The position numbers and the translations under genes are program-made. Source: an uncultured Bacteroides sp. (lineage in GTDB: Bacteria > Bacteroidota > Bacteroidia > Bacteroidales > Bacteroidaceae). Taken from it: DNA of 64,000 bases. Within the stretch, counting starts at the first letter, position 1. The number at the start of each line of letters is the position of its first letter. The notes below the pieces were generated by a model. That model was not told the DNA's origin, did not search any database, and was given only the letters and a program-made list of their open reading frames with translations. The DNA is taken from positions 1 to 64,000 of the forward strand of contig NZ_CAJUHF010000001.1 in NCBI RefSeq assembly GCF_910585845.1, in the 5' to 3' direction. This document shows positions 25,812 to 33,888 of this stretch, one piece after another.

Positions 25812-28800
25812 TGCAACAAAGAATGAATATGAAACGAATTTATCTATTATTATACTTATTGCTATTTCAAACAATGGTAGGATACGCTCAGGACAATTCC
25901 CAAAACTACATCCTGACCCGTACCATGCTAAAACCCGACATGAAATCTTACTTGAGCAAGGTGGTTTATTACGATGGATTAGGCCGTCCGTTCCAGACAG
26001 TGAACAAGGCGATAGAGAACAACAACAAGAAAGGTGTGTCTCTTGCCACACTGCAAGAATATGATATGGCAGAGCGTGAGACAAAAGCCTGGCTTCCTAT
26101 AGTCGTACCTTCCGATTATCTTGTTCCAACCAGTTTCAAAAGTAGTGCACCCGGCAGCTACGACAACGACTCCCGCCCTTATCAAGAGATTGTTTACGAG
26201 ACTTCTCCGCAGAACCGGATCCTGAAAAAGTACGGGGCGGGAGCTGACTGGTACAGCGGGCATCCCGTTGCAACAGAGTTTATGGGCAACGATACGACTG
26301 CGCAATTGCGCTGTATCCGGTATAAAATAACTCCGGCAGGCGCTTTAGAGGCTTCAGGGGATTATGCCAACGGCACACTGAACGTAACCCGCACAACAGA
26401 TGAGGACGGGAATGCATCCTATACCTTTATGGACAAGATAGGCCGTGCCTTACTCGAACGCAGGATGAACGGCAGCGAAACGCTTGATACCTATTATGTC
26501 TATGATAATTATGGTAATCTGCGTTATGTATTGCCACCGGCTATAAATGGCAATATCAGTATTGATGTACTCAATCTTTATGCATATCAGTATGAATACG
26601 ACGGATTCAACCGTTGTGTACGGAAAAAGTTGCCCGGCACACAGTACATCGAATACGTCTACGACACCTACGACCGCCTGATCTTCTCTCAGGACGGAAA
26701 CCAGCGTGCCCGGAATATACCAACGTGGACTTATTATCTTTATGACAATCTGAACCGCTTGGTTCAACAGGGAGAATGTACCGGAAAGAACGTTTCTTCC
26801 AATGCGACGGTACACGTGCGGAACCATTACGACGACTATAGCTTCGTGGGTACGGGCGGCTTTACTGACAGCTGCTTCGTAAAAGACACTTTAGGCTATG
26901 CCAAGGGTCTGCTGACCGGTTGTGAGATTGCGGTACTGGGCAACGGCACCAAACTGTACTCGACTTTGTATTACGACATCCGGGGGCGTGTAGTGAAAAC
27001 CGTCGAAAGTAACCTGCTTGGCGGCTACGACAGAACCACCACTACTTATACATTTTCCGGCAAGCCCCAAAGCGTAATATATACCCATACGGCCACAGGA
27101 CAGAACTCAAAGACAAGAGAGTACAACTACATCTATGACTATAGCGACCGCCTCATCAAGGTGAAACACATCCTGAACGGTATGATAGTGACCCTTGCCG
27201 ACTATATGTATGACGACTTGAACCGCCTGCAATCGAAGTCCCTGCATGGCAGTGTCACGAACAAACTGACCTATACATACAATGTCCGCAGCTGGCTGAC
27301 CGGAATCAGCGGCAACAAGTTTACGCAGAACCTGTACTATAACACCGGAAACGGCACTGCAAGGTACAACGGCAACATCAGCAGCATGACCTGGAAAGCC
27401 GGAACGGAAAGTACCGTACGCGGCTACAAGTTCACTTACGACGGCCTGGACCGCATGCTGAACGCCACATACGGCGAGACAGCCGCCATCAATACCAACG
27501 CCAACCGCTTCAGCGAGAACGTGACGGGATATGACAAGAACGGAAACATCAGGTCATTGCAACGCTACGGACAGACTGCCGCTTCGTCCTACGGCCTCAT
27601 AGACAACCTCACTTTCACCTTGAGCGGGAACCAACTGACCCGCGTAGACGATGCAGTGACCGCTTCCGCCTACAACAACGGTTTCGAGTTCAAGGATGCC
27701 GTAAAGCAGGCAAACGAATACGCCTACGATGCCAATGGAAATTTAACTAAAGATTTGAATAAGAATATCACTGATATTCAATATAATTTCTTAAATTTGC
27801 CAAGCAAGGTTACATTTGGTGACGGAAGTACTATTGCCTATACATATACTGCTGACGGCACGAAGTTGCGTACAGTACACAAGATAGGCAGTACGACCAC
27901 CACCACGGACTATTGCGGAGACGTGATCTATGAGAATGGTGTCCAGAAGTTGTTGCTGACGGAAGAAGGTTATGTCACCCTGAACGACAACAAGTATCAT
28001 TATTACTTGCAGGATCATCAGGGAAACAACCGTGTGGTCATCAACCAGAGCGGGACGGTAGAGGAAACGAATCACTATTATCCGTTCGGAGGGATGTTTG
28101 CTTCAAGTAGTTCCGTCCAGCCTTATAAGTACAATGGCAAGGAGTACGACAATAAGAAAGGCTTGAACTGGTATGATTACGGGGCAAGGCATTATGATGC
28201 GGCACTGGGAAGATTCCATACCAATGACCGATTTGCAGAGAAATATCAGTCGCTATCAACGTATCAGTATGGCGCTAATAATCCGGTAAGGAATATTGAT
28301 GTGAACGGGGATACGATTATTGTAGCGCCCAATCCTAATGGTTTATTTGATAATGTTCGAATGGCTTTTGGAAGTGATACAAAATATCAGAAAACAGTGA
28401 AAGCAGACTTGCAACAGCTGAAAAAAGACGATGCAGATGTTGCTAAAATAATATCTGAATTGGAAGAAAGTAGAAATTTGCATTACATTACGATGCCAAA
28501 GAAAGGACAATTTAATTCGGTTGAGTATGATGGTGATAAAATGAAAAAGAAAGTTTCGCAAGGTAGTAAAATCTTTTATAATCCTTACAATCAAAAAAGA
28601 GGTAGTTTGGATCGCGAAAAAAGGAGTCCAAGAGTAGGCCTAAGCCATGAACTTCAACATTCATTTGACTTAGATAAAAAGTATGCTACTGGTGAAACGA
28701 TAGAAAATGGTATAAAGATTATGGATGTACGTGCTGTTAATACAGAAAATAAGATTAGAAGAAAAACTGGTGATCCAAAAAGAACTATGTATGGAACAAG

Positions 28801-28828
28801 AAAAATCCCAAAAGAATTACTGGAATAA
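25811..28828 (+). CDS. RHS polymorphic toxin with M91-type metallopeptidase tip
   Basis: The product has 1005 residues. A signal peptide lies around 5-21 (KRIYLLLYLLLFQTMVGYAQ); ATG 25823 or 25829 are alternative starts. DUF6443-like and YD repeats fill 25-780. The RHS core hallmark, YNGKEYDNKKGLNWYDYGARHYDAALGRFHTNDRFAEKY, leads to YGANNPVRNIDVNGD around 820-835. The C-terminal 170 residues are unrelated and AT-rich: HELQH at 946-950 is a zinc HExxH motif, followed by DVRAVNTENKIRRKTGDP, resembling M91 (NleD-like) effector peptidases. The expected role is contact toxin, with the tip released by the cocoon. The export path beyond Sec is unclear. Confidence 0.88.
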   Translation: MQQRMNMKRIYLLLYLLLFQTMVGYAQDNSQNYILTRTMLKPDMKSYLSKVVYYDGLGRPFQTVNKAIENNNKKGVSLATLQEYDMAERETKAWLPIVVPSDYLVPTSFKSSAPGSYDNDSRPYQEIVYETSPQNRILKKYGAGADWYSGHPVATEFMGNDTTAQLRCIRYKITPAGALEASGDYANGTLNVTRTTDEDGNASYTFMDKIGRALLERRMNGSETLDTYYVYDNYGNLRYVLPPAINGNISIDVLNLYAYQYEYDGFNRCVRKKLPGTQYIEYVYDTYDRLIFSQDGNQRARNIPTWTYYLYDNLNRLVQQGECTGKNVSSNATVHVRNHYDDYSFVGTGGFTDSCFVKDTLGYAKGLLTGCEIAVLGNGTKLYSTLYYDIRGRVVKTVESNLLGGYDRTTTTYTFSGKPQSVIYTHTATGQNSKTREYNYIYDYSDRLIKVKHILNGMIVTLADYMYDDLNRLQSKSLHGSVTNKLTYTYNVRSWLTGISGNKFTQNLYYNTGNGTARYNGNISSMTWKAGTESTVRGYKFTYDGLDRMLNATYGETAAINTNANRFSENVTGYDKNGNIRSLQRYGQTAASSYGLIDNLTFTLSGNQLTRVDDAVTASAYNNGFEFKDAVKQANEYAYDANGNLTKDLNKNITDIQYNFLNLPSKVTFGDGSTIAYTYTADGTKLRTVHKIGSTTTTTDYCGDVIYENGVQKLLLTEEGYVTLNDNKYHYYLQDHQGNNRVVINQSGTVEETNHYYPFGGMFASSSSVQPYKYNGKEYDNKKGLNWYDYGARHYDAALGRFHTNDRFAEKYQSLSTYQYGANNPVRNIDVNGDTIIVAPNPNGLFDNVRMAFGSDTKYQKTVKADLQQLKKDDADVAKIISELEESRNLHYITMPKKGQFNSVEYDGDKMKKKVSQGSKIFYNPYNQKRGSLDREKRSPRVGLSHELQHSFDLDKKYATGETIENGIKIMDVRAVNTENKIRRKTGDPKRTMYGTRKIPKELLE

Positions 28829-29354
28829 GTTTCCTTTGTTTTTAATAATTGGCGGTGGAATAATACTTGTATTTTTCTGTATGCTACATGCTAATAGGAG
28901 GGAAGAAGTTATACTTTCTGATTATTATGGAACTACTTCACCGGATATGATATCTATAAATATTAAATGGCGTGACTCTACTTGTTGTATTGTTTTAGAG
29001 AGTAATAATTTATTATATATATTAAGGAGGGTAGATGAGGATGAATTTTTCCCCTCTTTACATTACAAGGATTTTATTAGTCTTTCATATAAGGATACTC
29101 TGACTGTAGATAGTTTGTCATTTATGCAATTGAAAGGATATATGGTTACTCCTCAATTCAATATAGATTCAATATATGGAAATGAAGGAGTTCAAGGTCT
29201 GCTTTCTGCTTATTTCGATGATATATGGTTTTCTCCACGTGAGGGGGAGTTGACTTTATCAGAAGAACGATATATTATATATATACTACAGCAATATGGA
29301 TATTATATGCATATCGAATGTGAATCAGGAAATATGTATATAGAAAAACCTTAA
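28791..29354 (+). CDS. Candidate immunity protein, membrane anchored
   Basis: The product has 187 residues from MEQEKSQKNYWNK. One membrane helix (FPLFLIIGGGIILVFFCML, about 15-33) is followed by a periplasmic domain with no family I recognise. The gene begins 38 bp inside the toxin gene in another frame, is as AT-rich as the toxin tip, and is closed by a strong terminator at 29521-29569. The position directly after a polymorphic toxin tip argues for immunity. An anchored periplasmic domain would suit an incoming periplasmic peptidase. Earlier ATGs in the same frame (28725) lie deep in the toxin gene and are less likely. Confidence 0.65.
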   Translation: MEQEKSQKNYWNKFPLFLIIGGGIILVFFCMLHANRREEVILSDYYGTTSPDMISINIKWRDSTCCIVLESNNLLYILRRVDEDEFFPSLHYKDFISLSYKDTLTVDSLSFMQLKGYMVTPQFNIDSIYGNEGVQGLLSAYFDDIWFSPREGELTLSEERYIIYILQQYGYYMHIECESGNMYIEKP

Positions 29355-29520
29355 TGATAAGGACAACCTGTATGTCCGTATTTGTTTATAGTTAGGCATT
29401 CGAATATAGGATGATAAGTATATTTGTTCTTATGCCTTTGAGACTTTTATTTGTCAATTTTTAATAGTGAAATGATACTCGTAAATTGAGTTTAATATTT
29501 CTGATGAAATTTATTTAATT

Positions 29521-29569
29521 GCTATCCTAATATTAGATATATTTATCCTATATATTAGGATAGCTTTTT
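29521..29569 (+). terminator. Terminator of the RHS toxin-immunity unit
   Basis: A perfect 13-bp stem GCTATCCTAATAT/ATATTAGGATAGC is followed by TTTTT. The 29355-29520 stretch before it holds nothing else that I can support. Confidence 0.85.
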
Positions 29570-29650
29570 CAAAATCTTTCTTGTTAATCGTAATTATGTG
29601 ACGACCAAAAAGGCGTTTTGACATACTTTCACGGAATGTGTTCCTACGAA

Positions 29651-29692
29651 AAGAGGGTGTATCGTAATGAAGCGATACACCCTCTTTTTTTG
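29651..29692. terminator. Terminator of rpsO, possibly bidirectional
   Basis: A 14-bp stem AAGAGGGTGTATCG/CGATACACCCTCTT (29651-29664, 29673-29686) has T-rich flanks on both strands. The AGGGTGTATC word echoes the repeat family at 10617-10680. Confidence 0.8.
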
Positions 29693-29714
29693 TCTCTTTG
29701 CTGCAAGTATGGAA

Positions 29715-29984
29715 TTACTTACGCAGACCGAGCTCTTTAACGATGGCACGATATCTTTCGATGTCGCGGTCTTTCAGGTAGTTCAGCAACGAACGGCGTT
29801 TACCTACCAACATGGTCAAGGCTCTTTCAGTACTATAATCTTTTCTGTTGAGCTTCATGTGCTCAGTCAGGTGGGAAATACGGTATGAAAACAAAGCTAT
29901 CTGGGCCTCAGCTGAGCCAGTATCAGTGTTAGACTTTCCGTACTTGCCAAAGATCTCTTGCTTTTTAGCAGCGTCTAAATACAT
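29715..29984 (-). CDS. rpsO: 30S ribosomal protein S15
   Basis: The product has 89 residues, the standard length. TGSAEAQIALFSYRISHLTEHMKLNRKDYSTERALTMLVGKRRSLLNYL is the conserved S15 core that binds 16S rRNA at the platform three-way junction. It is a monocistronic minus-strand gene with a -7 box at 30030-30037 (TATCTTTG) and the terminator at 29651-29692. Confidence 0.98.
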   Translation of the reverse strand: MYLDAAKKQEIFGKYGKSNTDTGSAEAQIALFSYRISHLTEHMKLNRKDYSTERALTMLVGKRRSLLNYLKDRDIERYRAIVKELGLRK

Positions 29985-30029
29985 AACTTTTAATTGATAT
30001 TGATAATATAATGTTCTTTAAAACGGCTG

Positions 30030-30037
30030 CAAAGATA
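30030..30037 (-). promoter_or_regulatory. -7 box of rpsO
   Basis: TATCTTTG on the minus strand, a full consensus match. The -33 region (ATTG, about 20 bp upstream) is one base off. Confidence 0.6.
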
Positions 30038-30114
30038 GGGATAATCTTTCATATAGCAATGATTTACAATGTTTTTTTATGGCTTTGGCGTAGAATTGCA
30101 AGTTGGCGGGCACG

Positions 30115-30831
30115 TCAACACCCTACTTTCACCATTACGCGGGTAAATGTATGCCCGTTGCGGACATATATGTAAAACCATCCGTAGGGGCCGCTTACCT
30201 GGTTTACAGGCTTCAGCAGCGTAACCGTCAGTTCATTGCCTCGGATGGTGATGTCGAAAGCACTGTCGTCCGAGTAGCTTTGTCCCTCCCATTCTATCTC
30301 GCTCCCTTTGGGGAAGGAGTAGGAGACGATTTCGCCCAGATTGTTCAGTGTACCAATGGTCTCGTCCCACTGGGGTAATCCGGTGGCTTCGGGATAGGTT
30401 TCGGCATAAGTCACGACTGCTCCCGTTATTTCATCACCGTTCTTGATGAAGTTCTCCACACGAAGGTTATAGAACACCTCGTTCTGTTGGAAAGCGTATG
30501 TGCCGGAAGGAAAAGTATGAATCAGGGCAGAAGGGAATACTTGATAACGCTTTCCCGGTTTTACGGCAATTTCATGGGTCAGTTGAGACAATGCCGGCTT
30601 GTTGTAGCTGCCCCCGTTTGCTTCGGTAATGCCGCAGTGGGAGGTGTAGAAGTTGTTGGCAGCGTTGATGTAGAGGTCGGACTGTCCTAAGACAGTCTTG
30701 CCATTCTCTTCATTCATCATGTTTAAGGTAATGGCATCGGCAGGCATATCCCAATCGTCATCGTTGCTGCATGAACAGATAATAAGAGCGTAGAGACAGC
30801 ATAAAACAGTGAGTGTCTTTTTCATTTTCAT
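30115..30831 (-). CDS. Unrecognised lipoprotein (possibly DUF5036)
   Basis: The product has 238 residues. A lipoprotein signal (LTVLCCLYALIICSC) puts the lipidated Cys near residue 20, followed by SNDDDWD, an acidic stretch typical of surface-directed Bacteroides lipoproteins. The rest is predicted beta-rich with GKRYQVFPSALIH and FYIYVRNGHTFTRVMVKVG. I do not recognise the family with confidence. It stands alone between rpsO and typA, and nothing in context gives a function. Confidence 0.75.
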   Translation of the reverse strand: MKMKKTLTVLCCLYALIICSCSNDDDWDMPADAITLNMMNEENGKTVLGQSDLYINAANNFYTSHCGITEANGGSYNKPALSQLTHEIAVKPGKRYQVFPSALIHTFPSGTYAFQQNEVFYNLRVENFIKNGDEITGAVVTYAETYPEATGLPQWDETIGTLNNLGEIVSYSFPKGSEIEWEGQSYSDDSAFDITIRGNELTVTLLKPVNQVSGPYGWFYIYVRNGHTFTRVMVKVGC

Positions 30832-30942
30832 ACTTGTTTATGTAGTTAATAATGTTTAGTAGCGGGCTATTCCATGAATACCATGAATAACCGTACAAAT
30901 AAAAAGAAAAACGGGAAGCAAAGCAAGCAAATTGCCAATTTA

Positions 30943-30974
30943 TTTGCATCTGCTTTCGCTTTGCGCTATCTTTG
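30943..30974 (+). promoter_or_regulatory. Promoter of typA
   Basis: TTTG (30943-30946), a 20-bp spacer and TATCTTTG (30967-30974) fit the Bacteroides consensus fully. The typA start is 21 bp downstream, so the leader is very short. Confidence 0.85.
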
Positions 30975-30995
30975 CAGCCAAATAATAGGTATTGT

Positions 30996-32795
30996 ATGCA
31001 AAATATTAGGAATATTGCAATCATTGCCCATGTCGATCATGGGAAAACGACGCTCGTTGATAAGATGCTCTTGGCAGGAAACCTTTTCCGCAGTAATCAG
31101 AGCACAGGTGAATTAATGCTGGATAACAACGACTTGGAGCGCGAACGAGGAATAACGATTCTTTCCAAAAACGTTTCCATCAATTACAAAGGAACTAAAA
31201 TCAACATCATTGATACTCCGGGACACAGCGACTTCGGAGGAGAAGTAGAACGCGTGTTGAACATGGCGGATGGATGCATCCTGTTGGTGGACGCTTTCGA
31301 AGGACCGATGCCGCAGACGCGTTTCGTGTTACAGAAAGCGTTGCAGATCGGACTGAAACCCATTGTTGTGGTGAACAAAGTGGACAAACCGAACTGCCGT
31401 CCCGAAGAAGTGTATGAAATGGTGTTCGACTTGATGTTCAGTCTTGAGGCTACGGAAGAGCAACTGGATTTTCCCGTCATCTACGGTTCTGCAAAGAACA
31501 ACTGGATGAGTACAGACTGGAAAACGCCTGCCGACAACATTTTCGCCTTGCTGGATTGCATCGTCGAAAACATACCGGCACCCACACAACTGGAAGGTAC
31601 GCCACAGATGTTGGTGACTTCGTTGGACTATTCCTCCTATACCGGACGTATCGCCGTGGGTCGTGTACATCGGGGTACGCTCAAGGAGGGCATGAATGTT
31701 TCTCTTGCCAAGCGTGACGGAAGCATTGTCAAGGCGAAAATCAAAGAACTGCATACATTCGAAGGCTTGGGACGCACGAAGACTACCGAAGTTTCTTCCG
31801 GTGACATTTGTGCGCTGGTGGGTATCGAAGGGTTCGAAATCGGAGATACGATCTGCGACTTCGAGAATCCGGAAGCCCTGCCGCCTATCGCTATCGACGA
31901 ACCGACCATGAGCATGCTGTTCACCATCAACGACTCGCCGTTCTTCGGGCGCGAAGGCAAGTTTGTGACCTCGCGTCACATTCACGACCGCCTGATGAAG
32001 GAGTTGGACAAGAACCTTGCACTGCGTGTGGCAAAAAGTATGGAAGACGGAAAATGGGTGGTATCCGGCCGTGGCGTGCTTCATCTCTCGGTATTGATTG
32101 AGACGATGCGTCGCGAAGGATACGAGCTTCAGGTAGGTCAGCCGCAGGTTATCTTCAAGGAGATTGACGGTGTGAAGTGCGAGCCGATTGAAGAGTTGAC
32201 GGTGAACGTGCCCGAAGAGTATGCCAGCAAGATTATCGATATGGTGACCCGCCGTAAGGGCGAAATGGTGAAGATGGAGAGTGCGGGCGAGCGTGTGAAC
32301 TTGGAATTTAATATGCCTTCGCGTGGTATCATCGGACTGCGTACCAATGTGCTGACCGCTTCTGCAGGTGAAGCCATCATGGCACATCGCTTCCGGGAGT
32401 ATCAGCCTTATAAGGGAGAAATCGAACGCCGCACCAACGGTTCTATGATTGCTATGGAGACGGGTACGGCATTTGCCTACGCCATCGATAAGTTGCAGGA
32501 TCGCGGTAAGTTTTTCATCTTCCCGCAAGAAGAGGTGTATGCCGGTCAGGTAGTGGGAGAGCATTCGCACGACAATGATCTGGTAATCAACGTCACGAAG
32601 TCGAAGAAACTGACCAACATGCGTGCTTCCGGTTCGGACGATAAGGCTCGTCTGATTCCGCCCGTACAGTTCTCTTTGGAAGAGGCGTTGGAGTACATCA
32701 AGGAGGATGAATATGTGGAAGTAACGCCGAAGGCGATGCGTATGCGTAAGGTCATCCTGGATGAAATAGAGCGTAAACGTGCGAACAAGAACTGA
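30996..32795 (+). CDS. typA: Ribosome-binding GTPase TypA/BipA
   Basis: The product has 599 residues from MQNIRNIAIIAHVDHGKTTLVDKML. G1 is AHVDHGKT, G3 is DTPGHSDFGGEVERVL and G4 is VVNKVDKP. EF-G-like domains III and V and the BipA C-terminal domain (EVTPKAMRMRKVILDEIERKRANKN) follow. It binds the ribosome as a translational GTPase linked to stress and 50S assembly. A start eight codons earlier is rejected because it would lie at the -7 box. The gene is monocistronic. Confidence 0.97.
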   Translation: MQNIRNIAIIAHVDHGKTTLVDKMLLAGNLFRSNQSTGELMLDNNDLERERGITILSKNVSINYKGTKINIIDTPGHSDFGGEVERVLNMADGCILLVDAFEGPMPQTRFVLQKALQIGLKPIVVVNKVDKPNCRPEEVYEMVFDLMFSLEATEEQLDFPVIYGSAKNNWMSTDWKTPADNIFALLDCIVENIPAPTQLEGTPQMLVTSLDYSSYTGRIAVGRVHRGTLKEGMNVSLAKRDGSIVKAKIKELHTFEGLGRTKTTEVSSGDICALVGIEGFEIGDTICDFENPEALPPIAIDEPTMSMLFTINDSPFFGREGKFVTSRHIHDRLMKELDKNLALRVAKSMEDGKWVVSGRGVLHLSVLIETMRREGYELQVGQPQVIFKEIDGVKCEPIEELTVNVPEEYASKIIDMVTRRKGEMVKMESAGERVNLEFNMPSRGIIGLRTNVLTASAGEAIMAHRFREYQPYKGEIERRTNGSMIAMETGTAFAYAIDKLQDRGKFFIFPQEEVYAGQVVGEHSHDNDLVINVTKSKKLTNMRASGSDDKARLIPPVQFSLEEALEYIKEDEYVEVTPKAMRMRKVILDEIERKRANKN

Positions 32796-32856
32796 TGTGG
32801 CGCAATGATAGATAATGCGATGATAGCGTATGAAGCGATAATCATCCGATAATAAA

Positions 32857-32899
32857 ATAATAAGGAGTACTTTGTGATAAATGAAGCACTCCTTATTTT
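32857..32899 (+). terminator. Terminator of typA
   Basis: ATAATAAGGAGTAC pairs with GCACTCCTTATT across a short loop and is followed by TTTGTTT. Confidence 0.7.
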
Positions 32900-32940
32900 G
32901 TTTATATGGCATAAACTTGTATGTTTATGCAGTCGAATTT

Positions 32941-33080
32941 ATTTGTTTGTGCAATTACCACTTACCTGTTTGTGCAATTACCACTTACCTGTTTGTGCAA
33001 TTACCACTTACCTGTTTGTGCAATTGCACTTATCTGTTTATGCAATTGCCCTTATCTGTTTATGCTGCTCAAGCCTTTTG
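32941..33080. repeat. Six-copy 22/23-bp tandem repeat array
   Basis: Units of ACCTGTTTGTGCAATTACCACTT occur at 32941, 32964, 32987, 33010 (22 bp), 33032 (22 bp) and 33054 (partial). The first three are nearly identical and the last ones drift. Apparent open frames through it are just the repeat and are not genes. It has a similar period to the array at 14970-15062. Confidence 0.85.
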
Positions 33081-33086
33081 CCTTTT

Positions 33087-33734
33087 TTAGTCGATGAATC
33101 TGATCTTCTCCGCGTTTCTGGGTTTGGCTTTCGGTGTTTCGTCGGGATAACCGAAGGCGATGCAGTACAGCAGTTCATATCCTTCGGGGATGTCCAGTTT
33201 CTTCAGATACTCGGCGGCTTCGGGAGTGGATGTCATGAAACGTGCCGAACTGCCCAGACAGCAAGAACCTATCCCCATGGACCAGGCGGCAAGAATCATG
33301 TTCTCGCCCAGCAGTCCGCAGTCTATTTGCGACATGTCATAGGATTTGTCGTTGGCAATGAATACTACTGTGGGGGCATTGCGGAACATGTTCCGGAAGT
33401 TCGGATCTTCCGCTGCTTTGGGGTTCTGCTTTTTGAAAACTTCGGTGATGCCGTTGATAAATTCCGGATTGTCCACCACGCGTATCTCCCACGACTGTTT
33501 GTTCTGTCCGTTAGGGGCATTGATGCCGCAGTTCAAGATTACTTGCATGGTGTCTCGGCCTACGGGCTGCGGTTTGTACTTACGGATGCTGCGTCGTGAC
33601 ATCATGTTTTCGACGATTGTGTTTCCTTTGTTTTCCTTTATACTTGTAGTTTCATTCTCTTTCTGCATTTGCGTACCGCATCCGCAGAACAGCAACAGGC
33701 TGATGCCCGCCAACATCAATTTGATATTCTTCAT
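33087..33734 (-). CDS. Nitroreductase-family lipoprotein
   Basis: The product has 215 residues. A lipoprotein signal (MLAGISLLLFCGCG; lipidated Cys about 19) is followed by a linker and the nitroreductase fold: SRRSIRKYKPQPV (FMN phosphate contact), NAPNGQNKQSW and GIGSCCLGS. Family members reduce nitro groups, quinones or flavins with NAD(P)H. Most are cytoplasmic, so export as a lipoprotein is unusual, though known in Bacteroides. The redox partner outside the cytoplasm is unclear. It is monocistronic, with the tandem repeat array just past its 3' end. Confidence 0.88.
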   Translation of the reverse strand: MKNIKLMLAGISLLLFCGCGTQMQKENETTSIKENKGNTIVENMMSRRSIRKYKPQPVGRDTMQVILNCGINAPNGQNKQSWEIRVVDNPEFINGITEVFKKQNPKAAEDPNFRNMFRNAPTVVFIANDKSYDMSQIDCGLLGENMILAAWSMGIGSCCLGSSARFMTSTPEAAEYLKKLDIPEGYELLYCIAFGYPDETPKAKPRNAEKIRFID

Positions 33735-33826
33735 ATTGCTTTATTTAATATTGATTTCTGCAAAGCTAACAAAAAAAGTATAATTGCGAGGTGGTTACTT
33801 ATGAAAAAACATATACTTTAAAAACA

Positions 33827-33861
33827 AAAGGTGATCTCCACATTCGGAGACCACCTTTCTT
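33827..33861 (-). terminator. Terminator of pckA
   Basis: AAAGGTGATCTCC pairs with GGAGACCACCTTT around ACATTC, with an A-rich flank that reads as a T run on the minus strand. It lies 28 bp past the pckA stop. Confidence 0.75.
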
Positions 33862-33888
33862 ATATTAGATAAATCTGTCAGTTTCAGA

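Noticed and set aside
31329..32912. 527-codon minus-strand frame antisense to typA
   Set aside because: Typical shadow of a strongly biased gene; no ribosome site or domain.
32874..33599. Plus-strand frame of 241 codons with VQLPLTCLCNYHLP repeats
   Set aside because: It is a translation of the 23-bp array and the antisense of the nitroreductase gene.
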